A DNA stretch of 64,000 bases from Kribbella sp. VKM Ac-2568 (GCF_004345365.1 NZ_SLVF01000009.1:310001-374000); one strand, 5' to 3'. Positions 16,547-26,370 are shown, counted from the first letter of the stretch. Notes: generated by a model from the letters alone, not told the origin. Numbers and translations are program-made.

Positions 16547-18598
16547 ATGGCCAAACTGTCGATCGGGGAGATCTACAACGCCGCTCTGTCCGCGGGGTTC
16601 ACTCCGCAGCAGGCGACGACGTGGACCGCTATCGCCATGGCCGAATCGGGTGGCCGGACCGGCGCGCTCAACGATCGGGGCGAGCACTCGATGGGCCTGT
16701 GGCAGATCAACGTCGCCTCCGACGGCAGCCGCGGCACGAAGTACGGCGATCTGAACGACCCGCTGAACAACGCCAGGGCGGCGTACGACATCTCCCACCA
16801 CGGCAAGGACATGCGGCCGTGGACGACCACCCACGATTCCAACAAGGGCACCGCGGCCGACTACCGCACCTACCTGGACAAGGTGGAAGCCGTCACCGGT
16901 GTGCAGGGCGACGGTCGTGGCGTGGGCGGCTACGGCTCCCAACTGCCTCCGCCCCTGCCGTCCTCGAACGAGTCGCTGCAGCCGGCCGGGATGGTTGCCG
17001 CGTCGTACGACCGGATCGATGCCGGACAGACGGTCGGGATGCAACTGGACACCGACCGCGACGGTCTGACGGACGCGTTCGAGCGGGCCGCCGGGACCGG
17101 ATTGAAGCTGGCCGACACGGACCACGACGGGCTGGCCGACGGGTACGAGATCGCCGTCAGCCATTCGAATCCGAAGCTGGCCGACAGCGACCTGGATAGC
17201 CTGTCGGACAGCACCGAGGCGACGCTCGGCAGCGATCCGCTGAAATGGGACAGCGACAACGACGGGCTGTCGGACCAGATCGAGGTGCAGTACGGATCGG
17301 ATCCGCAGCACGCGGACAGCGGTGACGGGGTGATCCCCGGGACGCAGCCTGCCGGTACGACGCAGACCGTTGCCATGCAACCCGTAGTACAGACGGTTGC
17401 CACCCAGCCCGTAGTACAGACTCTGCAGGCTGCTGGTACGCCGTCGGCGGGAGCCGGTGGGAACACCAAGGTGGAGCGGTTCGTCGACGAAGCGCTGGCA
17501 CAGAAGGGCGATCAGTACGTCTTCGGGGTCCGCGCCAAACTGGACGATCCGGATCCGGAGAAGTTCGACTGCTCCGAGCTGACCAAGTGGGCCGCGCACC
17601 AGGCCGGGGTGGAGATCCCCGACGGCGCGATGTACCAGTACCTGGATCTGAAGAAGCAGGACGCGCTGATCCCGGTCGACCAAGCGATGCACACCAAGGG
17701 TGCGCTGCTGTTCTACTTCTCGAACGAGCCCACTCCGGGTGGCGGCCGGCCGTCGAGGGCGCACGTCGCGATCAGCCTCGGCGACGGGCGGACGATCGAG
17801 GCCAAGGGCACGAAGTACGGCGTGGGCGAGTTCACCGCGCACAACCGGTTCAACTACGCCGGGGTGATCCCCGGGCTGGACTCGTCGCCGGCACCACCGA
17901 CGAACCCGGCAGGCACCTCGATGCCGGTCGCGACCGTCGCCGCGACCAACCACTACGACCAGATCGACCTCGGTACGGCGATGGCTGCTCCCCCGGACAC
18001 CGACAAAGACGGCCTCACGGATGCCTTCGAGAAGCTCGCCGGGACCGATCCGGCCTCGGCCGACACGGACAAGGACGGGTTGCCGGACGCGTTCGAGGCG
18101 ATCAAGTCGCACACCGACCCACTGGTCGCGGACACCGACAAGGACGGACTGTCCGATCCGTTCGAGATCTCGTCGGGCAGCGATCCCGGCAAGATCCCGG
18201 GCGTCGCCGGAGTGGGCGGCCAGGGCCAGTTCGCCGAGGTGATCCGGGGCGGTGTGGTGGACACCGACCACGACGGGCTGACGGACACGTACGAGACCAA
18301 GGCGGGCCTCAACCCGAAGAGCATGGACACCGACCTCGACGGTCTGTCCGACAACACGGAACTGTCGCTGGGGACGAAGCCGACGATGCTCGACTCGGAC
18401 GGCGACGGCCTCGGTGACGCGCTCGAGGTGCAGTTCGGTTCCGATCCGCTGAAGAGCGGTCTGGGCGGCGAACTCGGCGCCGGTGCGGGCGACGGAGTGG
18501 GCGGCACGGCGGCCGGGCTGGACGGCCTGGATCAAGGGGTCGGCGGAATCGATGGGCCTGATGGGCTGGGCGGGACCCCCGATGGTGCTCCACACTGA
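16547..18598 (+). CDS. secreted-type muralytic protein: lysozyme-like, TSP3 calcium repeats and NlpC/P60
   Basis: A 683-residue modular protein. Residues 5-115 are a lysozyme-like transglycosylase domain (AMAESGGRTGALN with Glu33, then MGLWQINV). Residues 166-258 are thrombospondin type-3-like calcium repeats (DTDRDGLTDAFE, DTDHDGLADGYE, DSDNDGLSD). Residues 307-435 are an NlpC/P60 endopeptidase-like domain with FDCSE (Cys342) and SRAHVAI (His406). A second set of calcium repeats occupies 478-650, and a Gly/Asp-rich tail follows. No signal peptide is visible. Together these could cut both glycan and peptide bonds of peptidoglycan, perhaps as cargo or to let an injection particle through the wall. 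Confidence 0.85.
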   Translation: MAKLSIGEIYNAALSAGFTPQQATTWTAIAMAESGGRTGALNDRGEHSMGLWQINVASDGSRGTKYGDLNDPLNNARAAYDISHHGKDMRPWTTTHDSNKGTAADYRTYLDKVEAVTGVQGDGRGVGGYGSQLPPPLPSSNESLQPAGMVAASYDRIDAGQTVGMQLDTDRDGLTDAFERAAGTGLKLADTDHDGLADGYEIAVSHSNPKLADSDLDSLSDSTEATLGSDPLKWDSDNDGLSDQIEVQYGSDPQHADSGDGVIPGTQPAGTTQTVAMQPVVQTVATQPVVQTLQAAGTPSAGAGGNTKVERFVDEALAQKGDQYVFGVRAKLDDPDPEKFDCSELTKWAAHQAGVEIPDGAMYQYLDLKKQDALIPVDQAMHTKGALLFYFSNEPTPGGGRPSRAHVAISLGDGRTIEAKGTKYGVGEFTAHNRFNYAGVIPGLDSSPAPPTNPAGTSMPVATVAATNHYDQIDLGTAMAAPPDTDKDGLTDAFEKLAGTDPASADTDKDGLPDAFEAIKSHTDPLVADTDKDGLSDPFEISSGSDPGKIPGVAGVGGQGQFAEVIRGGVVDTDHDGLTDTYETKAGLNPKSMDTDLDGLSDNTELSLGTKPTMLDSDGDGLGDALEVQFGSDPLKSGLGGELGAGAGDGVGGTAAGLDGLDQGVGGIDGPDGLGGTPDGAPH

Positions 18599-18630
18599 AT
18601 CCTGACGTCTGTCACGCCGGGGGGCTTGCA

Positions 18631-21450
18631 GTGGGTTCAGTGGTGTTCAGGGAGAAGGTCCGTCGACCGGAGCCATCCGGCCTGTCCCGCGACCGCTTGG
18701 AACGTCCGTTGCTCGATGAATCGGGCCCCAGCGTCTGTCTGCTGCTGGCACCGGCCGGCTCGGGCAAGACGACCCTGCTCGGGCAGGTGGCCGCTACCCC
18801 GCTCCGGCCGACTGCCTGGTACCGGGCCAGACCAGAAGACCGATCCGAGGACGCGCTCGTCCAGCACGTGACCGAAGCTCTGTCGGTGGTGCTGCCGAAC
18901 ACGCTGGCTCCTTCCACCACGGTCGACCAGCTCATCGTCGCCACCGAGAGCGGGGTGCCTTCGCCGGCCCAGCTGATCGTCGACGACGTCCACGAGTTGG
19001 CCGGCAGCCCGGCCGAAGCAGCGCTGGAGCGGTTCCTCGAGTTCCGCCCACGCCATCTGCGGCTGCTGCTCGGATCCCGGCGGCCGCTCGCTCTGAACAC
19101 GCCGCGGCTGATCGTGTCCGGGGACCTGCTGGAGCTGGACACCGACGACCTGCGGTTCCGCTCCTGGGAGGTCGAGGAGTTGTTCCGGTCGGTCTACCGG
19201 CAGCCGCTGTCACCTGAAGCGGCGGCCGCGCTGACCCGTCGTACGGGCGGGTGGGCTGCCGGGTTGCAGCTGTTCCACCTGGCCACGATGGGCAAGTCCA
19301 GTACAGAGCGGATCCGGGCCGCGACCGAGCTCGGTGGCCGGTCGCGGTTGGTGCGCGCCTACCTGACTCGCAATGTGCTTGCCGGGTTGGCTCCTGAGCG
19401 GCGGAACTTCCTGCTGATCACCAGTGCGCTGGGGCGACTCACCGGACCGCTCTGTGACGAGTTGCTGGAGCAGACCGGCAGTTCGGCTGTGCTGGAGGAG
19501 TTGGAGACGCTGCAGTTCTTCACGACGTCTACGGACGACGGCTCGACGTACAGGTATCACCAGGTGCTGCAGACGCACTTGGAAGGCTTGCTGATCGACG
19601 AGTTGGGTGCTGCGGCGTCGCGGGAGATCCACTCGCGCAGCGGGCACCTGCTGGAGAAGGCCGGGCATCCGCGCGAGGCGATGCGAGCACACGCACTGGC
19701 TGACGACTGGGCTTCGGTGGCGCGGTTGCTGCAGCAAGGCAACACGGTCGCGCACGACTGGGTTGCCCGGTCAGGCCTGCCGGACGACGACCCCTGGCTG
19801 GCGTTGGCCCGGGCCAGACGGCTGTTCCGGTCCGGTGCGGTCGATGCCGCTGTCGCTGCCTATCGGGATGCCGAGGCTCTGCTGGACGACCCCGAGTTCC
19901 AGGCGCGCTGCGCTGACGAACGGGCGCAGGTTGAGGTCTGGATGACGCAACCACCCGCGCAAGCAACACCCGTACGGCGTACTGGGCAGGTGATCCGGCA
20001 AGCGACCAAGCGGTTGCCTGGGCTGGGTCCTGGGCCGCAGGCGGCTCCGGGCGATCCACTGGCGGCAGGGACGATCGCCTTGCTGGGTGGACGATTCGAC
20101 CTGGCCCGGGAGTGTTTGACGCCGGTGGCGGCGGACCCTGCGATGCGACAGGCGGGCCGATTGTGGGCCGCGATCGCTGTCGTCGTCACGGACCTCGCGG
20201 TGGGGAACTGGGCGCACGCGGAAATGCCGCTGGAGGAGATCGCGCTGTCGGCCGAGCTGGAGGAACTCCCCTGGCTGGCCCGGATCGCCCGAGGGCTGCA
20301 GGCCGCTGTCCTGCTGGCGACGCGACCCGAGGACTGGCGGCCGGACGGTTGCGCCGCGCTGGTCGACGAGTGCACCCGGGACGGCGACCGTTGGGGATCG
20401 TTGCTGATGGCAATCTTCATCGGGACGGCGCAGCTGAAGGCCGGCCAGGACCGGGCCGCGGTCGAGTGGCTCCGGCGAGCAGCGACGGCGGCCGAAAATC
20501 TCGAGGCCCGCGCGCTCCAGGCCTGGGCGTTCACGCTCGGGGCCGTCGCGATGGCAAGGCTGCGGCATCCGAACACGGCTGTCCAGCTGAGAGGGGCCGA
20601 GGCCCTCATCCGCTCAGCGGCCGTGACCGGCGCCTACCGACTCCTCGACCACGCCCGCCAGCTGGCCGACGAGGGCAACAGCACGAACGACGTCGCAGCC
20701 GCGGTCCCGCCGAGCGCCGTGCCCGAGCGAAGCGGCTGTGTACTGCGGACTCTTGGTGGGTTCGAGGTGGTCCTCAACGGAAAGCCGGTCGCCTGGCCGC
20801 CCTTGCGTCCGCGGGCGCGAGCGCTGCTGCTGTTGCTGGCCATCCACCAGGGCAAGGATCTCCACCGCGAGCGGCTGATCGACGCGTTGTGGCCGGACGC
20901 GCCTGCCGATGCCGGGCCCCATCGCCTGCAGGTGGCGGCTTCCAACGTGCGGCAGAGCCTTGCCGCAGTCGGGCTGGGCGATCAGGCGGTCCAGCGCAAC
21001 GGCGACGCCTATCGACTGGTTCTCCCCGGCACCTGGATCGATCTGACCGAGTTCGAGACCAGGCTTCGGCGAGCCAGACGATCCGGCACGCTCGCGGACT
21101 GGTCGGGAGTGCTCGACTTGTACGTCGGCGAGTTGCTGCCAGAGGTAGGCGCCGCCGAGTGGGTTCTTGCCGAGCGGGATCGATACCGCCTGGCCGCGGC
21201 CGACGCCGCAGTACAGGTCGCTGGTCTGGCAACCGATGCCCAGGCACTGCGAGCAGCACATCGTGCCGTCGACCTTGACCCGCTGCGGGACTCCTCCTGG
21301 CTCCTATTGGCAGATTTGCAAGAGGCGCAAGGCGATCCGACCGCTGCAGCGGCCACCCGTCGGGAGCACGCCCGGATCTGTGTCGAGCTGGCAGCTCCTG
21401 TCAGTCCGCGGGTACGACCTGTACGCGATGGATCACGTGTGCAGGCTTGA
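18631..21450 (+). CDS. MalT/SARP-like regulator: STAND ATPase with OmpR-type and BTAD domains
   Basis: A 939-residue regulator. The N-terminus holds a MalT-like NTPase with a P-loop (LAPAGSGKTTLL, about 39-50) and a LIVDDVHE Walker B. The middle is TPR-like helical repeats. The C-terminal part from about residue 705 carries an OmpR/PhoB-type winged helix (LGGFEVVLNGKPVAWPPLRPRARALLLLLA) followed by a BTAD domain (DLTEFETRLRRARRSG..., LYVGELLPE). This order, ATPase first and SARP-type module last, marks large pathway-specific activators. It sits between the muralytic gene and the baseplate genes and is the best candidate activator of the island. Its last 50 bp overlap the end of the convergent tail protein gene. 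Confidence 0.85.
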   Translation: MGSVVFREKVRRPEPSGLSRDRLERPLLDESGPSVCLLLAPAGSGKTTLLGQVAATPLRPTAWYRARPEDRSEDALVQHVTEALSVVLPNTLAPSTTVDQLIVATESGVPSPAQLIVDDVHELAGSPAEAALERFLEFRPRHLRLLLGSRRPLALNTPRLIVSGDLLELDTDDLRFRSWEVEELFRSVYRQPLSPEAAAALTRRTGGWAAGLQLFHLATMGKSSTERIRAATELGGRSRLVRAYLTRNVLAGLAPERRNFLLITSALGRLTGPLCDELLEQTGSSAVLEELETLQFFTTSTDDGSTYRYHQVLQTHLEGLLIDELGAAASREIHSRSGHLLEKAGHPREAMRAHALADDWASVARLLQQGNTVAHDWVARSGLPDDDPWLALARARRLFRSGAVDAAVAAYRDAEALLDDPEFQARCADERAQVEVWMTQPPAQATPVRRTGQVIRQATKRLPGLGPGPQAAPGDPLAAGTIALLGGRFDLARECLTPVAADPAMRQAGRLWAAIAVVVTDLAVGNWAHAEMPLEEIALSAELEELPWLARIARGLQAAVLLATRPEDWRPDGCAALVDECTRDGDRWGSLLMAIFIGTAQLKAGQDRAAVEWLRRAATAAENLEARALQAWAFTLGAVAMARLRHPNTAVQLRGAEALIRSAAVTGAYRLLDHARQLADEGNSTNDVAAAVPPSAVPERSGCVLRTLGGFEVVLNGKPVAWPPLRPRARALLLLLAIHQGKDLHRERLIDALWPDAPADAGPHRLQVAASNVRQSLAAVGLGDQAVQRNGDAYRLVLPGTWIDLTEFETRLRRARRSGTLADWSGVLDLYVGELLPEVGAAEWVLAERDRYRLAAADAAVQVAGLATDAQALRAAHRAVDLDPLRDSSWLLLADLQEAQGDPTAAAATRREHARICVELAAPVSPRVRPVRDGSRVQA

Positions 21451-21943
21451 GCGCCGCCACCGCTTCCTTCAGCCGTTCCTCGTCGATCTCCTGCCCTGCC
21501 AACGGAAACACCTGTACGACGACCGCGGGCCGCGCCTCCCCCGGCAACGGGTCGTTGGGGTCGACGGACCAGCTGGCACCACCAGTCTCGACCACCTCGG
21601 TCCGCACGCCCAGTACTGCGCTGATGGCCAACTCGATGCCGAGCCGCGTCCCTTGCCGGCCGTGCAGCTCGCTGGTCGACCGCAGTAGCTCCCGCTGCCG
21701 GACCGGGTCGTCACCACGATCGACAGCCAGCCCGATCCAGTGTGCCAACCAGGGCAGCAGGTCCTCGGGCGCGGTACCGAGATCCAGGTACGCGGGCAGG
21801 TTGTCGAGCGCACTGATCACCGGCGCCAGGACGTCGTCGAAGCTCGCGCACAGCTGCTGCGTGAACTGATCCGTCCGGTAGACCGATGGCAGCGTCTCGC
21901 CGAGCGGATGTGGGCTCGGCAGCTTTTCCAGCGCGCCACGCAT
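21401..21943 (-). CDS. phage tail protein I-like baseplate component
   Basis: A 180-residue protein with the features of the tail protein family found at the end of CIS baseplate operons. These are LPSVYRTDQFTQQLCASFDDVLAPVISALDNL near the start, the LPWLAHWIGL motif (about 63-72) and an RELLRSTSELHGRQGTRLGIELAI helix. The gene begins inside the stop of the baseplate J gene (ATGA). It probably closes the baseplate ring around the spike. It is much shorter than Afp12-type proteins, so some baseplate functions may be reduced. Its 3' end overlaps the regulator gene on the other strand by 50 bp. Confidence 0.8.
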   Translation of the reverse strand: MRGALEKLPSPHPLGETLPSVYRTDQFTQQLCASFDDVLAPVISALDNLPAYLDLGTAPEDLLPWLAHWIGLAVDRGDDPVRQRELLRSTSELHGRQGTRLGIELAISAVLGVRTEVVETGGASWSVDPNDPLPGEARPAVVVQVFPLAGQEIDEERLKEAVAALKPAHVIHRVQVVPAD

Positions 21944-23889
21944 CAGCGCACCCGCACTTGGTGTTCGTAGGAGAAGACCAGCGCCGTGGCCGGCAGGTCG
22001 AGGCGCTGAACGGGCGCCGACCTCCGCCCGGTCACCGGGTCCGCCGGGAACAGCGCGACGCTGATCTCCTGGGCCATGTCGACACCAGGGATGCGCGCCA
22101 GCGCAGCGTGGACCTCGTGCGACTGCACCGAACGCCCGAACGGCCAGCCAGTACCGTCCGGCCCACCGGTCAGCGGATGCAGCAGGTCGTACAGGGCCTT
22201 GAGCACGCCCTCCTTGACCTCTTCCGGCTCGAACCTGGACCGCGCGCTCACGTCGACCACCGCCGTGAGCCCGACGTACTCCGGCGGCGCCACCAGCAGC
22301 CGCGTGCCGACCAGGCGTCGCTCGTCCAACGTCTGGGTGATCCGCTCCAGCGTTCCCTCGGGCGGGATCAGGTCGTCCCGGCGGATTCTTCCAACGCTGT
22401 CGCCCGAGACGTGCGGTACTACGAGAACGCGGATCCCGCCCGCATCGGCGGCTTCGGTCGCCGGGACACAGTGCACCCGGGCGGCGTCCGGCGCGACTTC
22501 GCGAGCCAACTCCTCGAAGTCCTCCACGGTGACCGCGCGCCCGCGCGACCGGAGCAGCATCGGGCCCCGGACCTTCGCCTCGTCGAGGGTCTCGGCGTCC
22601 GCGCCGCCGATCGCGGGCGCGCGGTTCTCCACCCGGGCGACGTACGGCACGCTCGTCTTCAGGACCCGGACCTGGCCGCGCGCGACGTTCCCGCGCCGGC
22701 CGCCGCCGGTCCGATACGAGGAGATCGCGATGCTGGTGCCCGAGCGCGGCGCTGCGCCGTAGTGCTGGAGTCGCCCGTCGGCAGTCCGTACCGCGGGGCC
22801 GAACTGGACACCGCCGGAGAACGCGTCGATCCGGAAGTGCCGATCAGTCTCGGTCGAGTCGGCGAAACTCGTCACCGGCTCCCAGCTCTCCACCCCGTTC
22901 TCGTCGGTGAGCTCGACCGTGGAGGGTTCCTCGGATGGCACGACCGGACGGCGCTTCAGCGCGAACCGCTGCCCGGGGGTCCCGTCGGAGCGCCCGAGCA
23001 GCTCGTGCCGGACCACCTCGGCGTGCAGCATCGGGACCGTCCCGCCGATCGTGAACGCGGACGCCGAGAGCACCCGCGGAGACGCCGTGTACGTCGGGCG
23101 GCCGTCGTCCACCGGCAGCAACCGGCACCGGATCCAGCCGGCCCGCTGCCGCGCGATGATCGAGGTCTCGTGCTGCGGCGGGACGTGGATGACGACGTCA
23201 CCCGCCTTGTTCAGCCCGCCCGTGTCGTCCTTGTCGAGATCGCACTCGGTCCAGCCGGAGCCGGTCCAGGCCTCCCAGACGAGCGGTGGATGCCGCGGGT
23301 CCACACCGGCTCCGGAGACGCTGCAGTTCAGCCGGATCGTCACCGCGCACGACGGTACGGCGTCGCTCAGGCCGATCAGCAGCGCGTCACCTGGAGTCGG
23401 AACTTCCTGGAAACAGGGGAATCCGTTCTTGCCGGCCAGTGCCGTGGTGAGGTCGGCCGGTGTCCCGTCGACCGGTGCCGCGCCGGCCCGCGAGAACGAG
23501 CATGGGATGATCTCCAGGTCCTGGCCGGTGGTGAAGACGATCGGCTCGTGGATGTCCGTCCGCGGGGTCGCGACCTCGGTGCCGGCCCGAACCAGCACGG
23601 GTTGTGGCTGGGGCGAAGACAGCCAGAACGTCACCGCACCCCGAGCCGCCGCCGGTGGCCGGAGCTCGACCCCGATCAGCTCCAGGAACTTCACGTAGTT
23701 GAGGTCGGGCACCCGGTTGAGCCGGTAGATCAACTGGTCGACCATCTGCGCGAAGGCCTCGATCAGCGTCACCCCCGGGTCCGAGACGTTGTGGTCGGTC
23801 CATTCGGGGCAACGCCGTTGGACCAGCCGTTTGGCCTCGTCCACCAGCCCTTGGAAGGTCCTGTCGTCCAGGTTCGGCGCCGGCAGCAT
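21943..23889 (-). CDS. baseplate J / gp47-like assembly protein
   Basis: A 648-residue protein beginning MLPAPNLDDRTFQGLVDEAKRL and containing WTDHNVSDPGVTLIEAFAQMVDQLIYRLNRVPD at about residues 26-58. That is the classic start of 'putative baseplate assembly protein' in CIS loci (Afp11/Pvc11 type). The C-terminal half contains the J-like segments VTVEDFEELAREVAP and a DVSARSRFEPEEVKEGVLKAL ferredoxin-like part. It should form the wedge subunits that hold sheath and spike in the extended state. The ATG at 23889 is 1 bp from the gp25 stop. Confidence 0.9.
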   Translation of the reverse strand: MLPAPNLDDRTFQGLVDEAKRLVQRRCPEWTDHNVSDPGVTLIEAFAQMVDQLIYRLNRVPDLNYVKFLELIGVELRPPAAARGAVTFWLSSPQPQPVLVRAGTEVATPRTDIHEPIVFTTGQDLEIIPCSFSRAGAAPVDGTPADLTTALAGKNGFPCFQEVPTPGDALLIGLSDAVPSCAVTIRLNCSVSGAGVDPRHPPLVWEAWTGSGWTECDLDKDDTGGLNKAGDVVIHVPPQHETSIIARQRAGWIRCRLLPVDDGRPTYTASPRVLSASAFTIGGTVPMLHAEVVRHELLGRSDGTPGQRFALKRRPVVPSEEPSTVELTDENGVESWEPVTSFADSTETDRHFRIDAFSGGVQFGPAVRTADGRLQHYGAAPRSGTSIAISSYRTGGGRRGNVARGQVRVLKTSVPYVARVENRAPAIGGADAETLDEAKVRGPMLLRSRGRAVTVEDFEELAREVAPDAARVHCVPATEAADAGGIRVLVVPHVSGDSVGRIRRDDLIPPEGTLERITQTLDERRLVGTRLLVAPPEYVGLTAVVDVSARSRFEPEEVKEGVLKALYDLLHPLTGGPDGTGWPFGRSVQSHEVHAALARIPGVDMAQEISVALFPADPVTGRRSAPVQRLDLPATALVFSYEHQVRVR

Positions 23890-23890
23890 C

Positions 23891-24325
23891 TCAGACCCCC
23901 AGCTCGGCCGGCAGCGTCGTACCGGCGATCTCTTCGTCCGGGATCGTGTAGAACGGGAAGACCAGGTTGCGCGGATCGTTGGTGCCGAGGATGACGTAGC
24001 CGATGTCGACAAGCACCCGGCCCTGTTCGATCCGGTCGTAGCCGACGCCGACGTCCTCGACCGAGATCCGCGGCTCCCAGCGTTCCAGCGCCTCCCGGAC
24101 GTCGTACGCGATCTGGCCCGCGGTGGCCGCGTTCGCCGGCCCGAAGACGTGGTCGTGGATCCGGCAGCCGAACTCGGGCCGCATCGGCCGCTCGCCCCTG
24201 GCGGTGCCGAGGATGAGGCGGATCGCCTGCTCGATCTCGCGTTCCCGGGTGACCAGTGCGACCCCTCCGGTGGCGTCCGTGCTGACCGGGAAGGCCCAGC
24301 CGGCGCCGATGAAGTCGGTACTCAT
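23891..24325 (-). CDS. gp25-like baseplate wedge protein
   Basis: A 144-residue protein of the gpW/gp25 lysozyme-like baseplate family. Signature stretches are GWAFPVSTDATGGVALVTREREIEQAIRLIL with the EIEQAI helix and the GERPMRPEFGCRIHDHVFGP loop, in which the E-F-G motif joins sheath and baseplate. Homologues nucleate sheath assembly (Afp9, TssE, T4 gp25). It lies between the PAAR tip and J genes with 1-bp spacings, as in other CIS operons. Confidence 0.92.
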   Translation of the reverse strand: MSTDFIGAGWAFPVSTDATGGVALVTREREIEQAIRLILGTARGERPMRPEFGCRIHDHVFGPANAATAGQIAYDVREALERWEPRISVEDVGVGYDRIEQGRVLVDIGYVILGTNDPRNLVFPFYTIPDEEIAGTTLPAELGV

Positions 24326-24326
24326 C

Positions 24327-24608
24327 TCATCCTCCGATCATCACTGTCGGGGCGCCCATCACGATCGGCGAACCACAGGCCGACAGGTCGCCCATCCGCG
24401 CGGCCGGCATGCCGCCGATCAGCACGGTCGGGCAACCGGGCGGCGCGATCACGGTCGGCGGATGCACCGCCGGCGGTGGGAACGAGCAGATGTGCGGCGT
24501 CCCGACCGTCGCCGCGGGCATCCCGGCGATCAGCACGGTCGGTACGCCGGGTGGGCCGATCACCCCCGGATGTCCGGTCGGGTCGCCGACCCGGGCTGCT
24601 GCGGGCAT
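24327..24608 (-). CDS. PAAR-domain spike-tip protein
   Basis: A 93-residue PAAR protein, the sharp cone that caps the spike. It starts MPAAARVGDPTGHPGVIGPP and has the repeated P-x-V-x-I-x-G-x-P-A turns (VPTVLIAGMPAA, CPTVLIGGMPAA), plus histidines and cysteines (H13, HIC, C) suited to bind the zinc that rigidifies the tip. There is no C-terminal toxin extension, so cargo is not fused here. The ribosome-binding site GAGGAGG is strong. Confidence 0.9.
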   Translation of the reverse strand: MPAAARVGDPTGHPGVIGPPGVPTVLIAGMPAATVGTPHICSFPPPAVHPPTVIAPPGCPTVLIGGMPAARMGDLSACGSPIVMGAPTVMIGG

Positions 24609-24618
24609 GGCTGCCTCC

Positions 24619-26370
24619 TCAATTGATCTTGACCAGGGCGGCCGAGACGGAGCACATCGCGCCGCCCTTGACCTCGGTGTTGGCGCTGCCTTCGACGGTC
24701 GTGTTGGCGCCTTTGAGTTGCAGGTTGCCGGTGGCGGTGACCGCGACCTCGCCACCCTTGAGTTCGAGTTTGGCGGCGACCGCGTCGATCACGATGCCCT
24801 TGCTGCCCTCGATCTTCACCGTCCCGTCGGCGTGCACGGTGATCGTCGTACTGGTCGAGTCGACCGTCACGCTGAGCTTGCCGTCGCCGGTGGCCAGCGT
24901 GATGCCTTCCTTCTGGCCGTCCTGGTCGAGCAGGTCGATGCGATGACCCTTCCTCGACACGATCGATCGCCGGTTGACCGCGCCCGAGCCGGAGTCGATC
25001 GGGTCGATGCCGTTGGCATCCGGTTTGTCGACGCCGTTGTAGAGGCCGCCGAGGACATAAGGCCTTCTCAGGTCGCCCTGCTCGAAGACGACCAGCACCT
25101 CGTCACCGACCTCGGGGATGATCAGCGTGCCGCGGTCCTTGCCCGCACCAGCGTGGACGGTCCGGGCCCAGGCGCTCACGTAGTCGTCCGACAGCCACGG
25201 AAGCGTCACCTTCACCCGGCCGAGTTTCTCGGGGTCGTTGTTGTCGCTGACCTGGCCGATGACGACGCCCGTCGGCGCCCGCTGGGCTCCCGTCGAGCCG
25301 GTCAGGCCGAGCAGGCTGCGGTCGTGGGCGCCGGTGACCGCGAACGACGTCGTGTAGCCCGTCGTCGGGTCGATCCGGTGCCTGGTCGTGGTCACGGTGT
25401 ACTTGCCGTCGAAGGGCGCGCCCAGGTTGTCAACGGTGATCGCCACGCCGGCTTTCAGGGCCGGGTTCCCTTGGGCGACCCCGGTGAACTCGGCGAACGC
25501 TCCCGCGATCCCCTCCGCGATCGCGGCGGCGGCCGCATCCACCTCGGCCTGGGTCCGGTGCGGTACGTCGGTCGCGACGTACACCTTGTCGCCGAAGGCA
25601 TGCGCGAAATCGGCCGGGCTCGCCTGCGGCAGTTCGGCGCTCCTGGTCTCGGCCGGGCGCCTGGTCGTGAGTGCTTGCTTGGTCGACGTGTCCCAACCGC
25701 GGACCTCGACCTCCTTGACCTGTCCGGCCGAGGTGAGCACGGCACGGAATCTGAGCAGGTCCGTGCCGAGCTTGAGAACGAGCGGGTTCTCTTCGCCGTT
25801 GGGTGCGGCCGACGCCGTTTCCGGTGGACCGAAGTTGAACTTGCCGTCGCGGACCGAGACCTCGTAGCCGGCATCCGCGGCCAGCGCGTCCAGCAACTCC
25901 CAGTCGCTCGTACCGGCTTGTGACACGTGCTCGAACACGGTGGTCGTCGACTTGATCGTGCCGTTGGTGAATCCGGCTCGCTGGGACACCTTGTGCGCGA
26001 TGTCCGACGCCGTCATCTGCAGGTAGCTGCCGGTCCCGCGTCCCCGGAACAGTCGATGGGCCGGGTCATAGCCCCGGATCACCGTGAACGACCCGCCGGT
26101 GTCGAACTCGGCCTCCAGCGCGGTGATCTCGCCGGCCATCAACAGGACGGCGGTCTGACTGGTATTGGGCAGCACCGAGATCCGTACCGTGGAGCCGATC
26201 TTCGCGCCGGTCTTCGCCAGTACGACGTGGTCGCCGTCGCGGAACCTGATCTCGAACAGATCCGGCAACCGCTGGCTGTCGTCCACGTAGATCGTGCTCA
26301 ACAGGTTGACCACGTCCTCCGGCAGCGGCGACCCGTTGATCTCGATCAGGCAGCTGTTGACGATCGACAT
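24619..26370 (-). CDS. VgrG-like spike protein
   Basis: A 583-residue spike protein. Residues about 5-340 correspond to the gp27-like hub (SCLIEINGSPLPEDV, GYDPAHRLFRG, QMTASDIAHKV). Residues about 370-450 are the gp5 OB-fold (GQVSDNNDPEKLGRVKVTLPWL..., GDEVLVVFEQGDLRRPYVLGGLYNG). The tail is a beta-helix of short repeats (VTVDSTSTTITVHADGTVKIEG..., LELKGGEVAVTATGN) that carries the PAAR cap. It is the Afp8/VgrG type found in CIS loci. It overlaps the LysM gene by one base (ATGTC/TGA context), supporting one transcript. Confidence 0.92.
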   Translation of the reverse strand: MSIVNSCLIEINGSPLPEDVVNLLSTIYVDDSQRLPDLFEIRFRDGDHVVLAKTGAKIGSTVRISVLPNTSQTAVLLMAGEITALEAEFDTGGSFTVIRGYDPAHRLFRGRGTGSYLQMTASDIAHKVSQRAGFTNGTIKSTTTVFEHVSQAGTSDWELLDALAADAGYEVSVRDGKFNFGPPETASAAPNGEENPLVLKLGTDLLRFRAVLTSAGQVKEVEVRGWDTSTKQALTTRRPAETRSAELPQASPADFAHAFGDKVYVATDVPHRTQAEVDAAAAAIAEGIAGAFAEFTGVAQGNPALKAGVAITVDNLGAPFDGKYTVTTTRHRIDPTTGYTTSFAVTGAHDRSLLGLTGSTGAQRAPTGVVIGQVSDNNDPEKLGRVKVTLPWLSDDYVSAWARTVHAGAGKDRGTLIIPEVGDEVLVVFEQGDLRRPYVLGGLYNGVDKPDANGIDPIDSGSGAVNRRSIVSRKGHRIDLLDQDGQKEGITLATGDGKLSVTVDSTSTTITVHADGTVKIEGSKGIVIDAVAAKLELKGGEVAVTATGNLQLKGANTTVEGSANTEVKGGAMCSVSAALVKIN

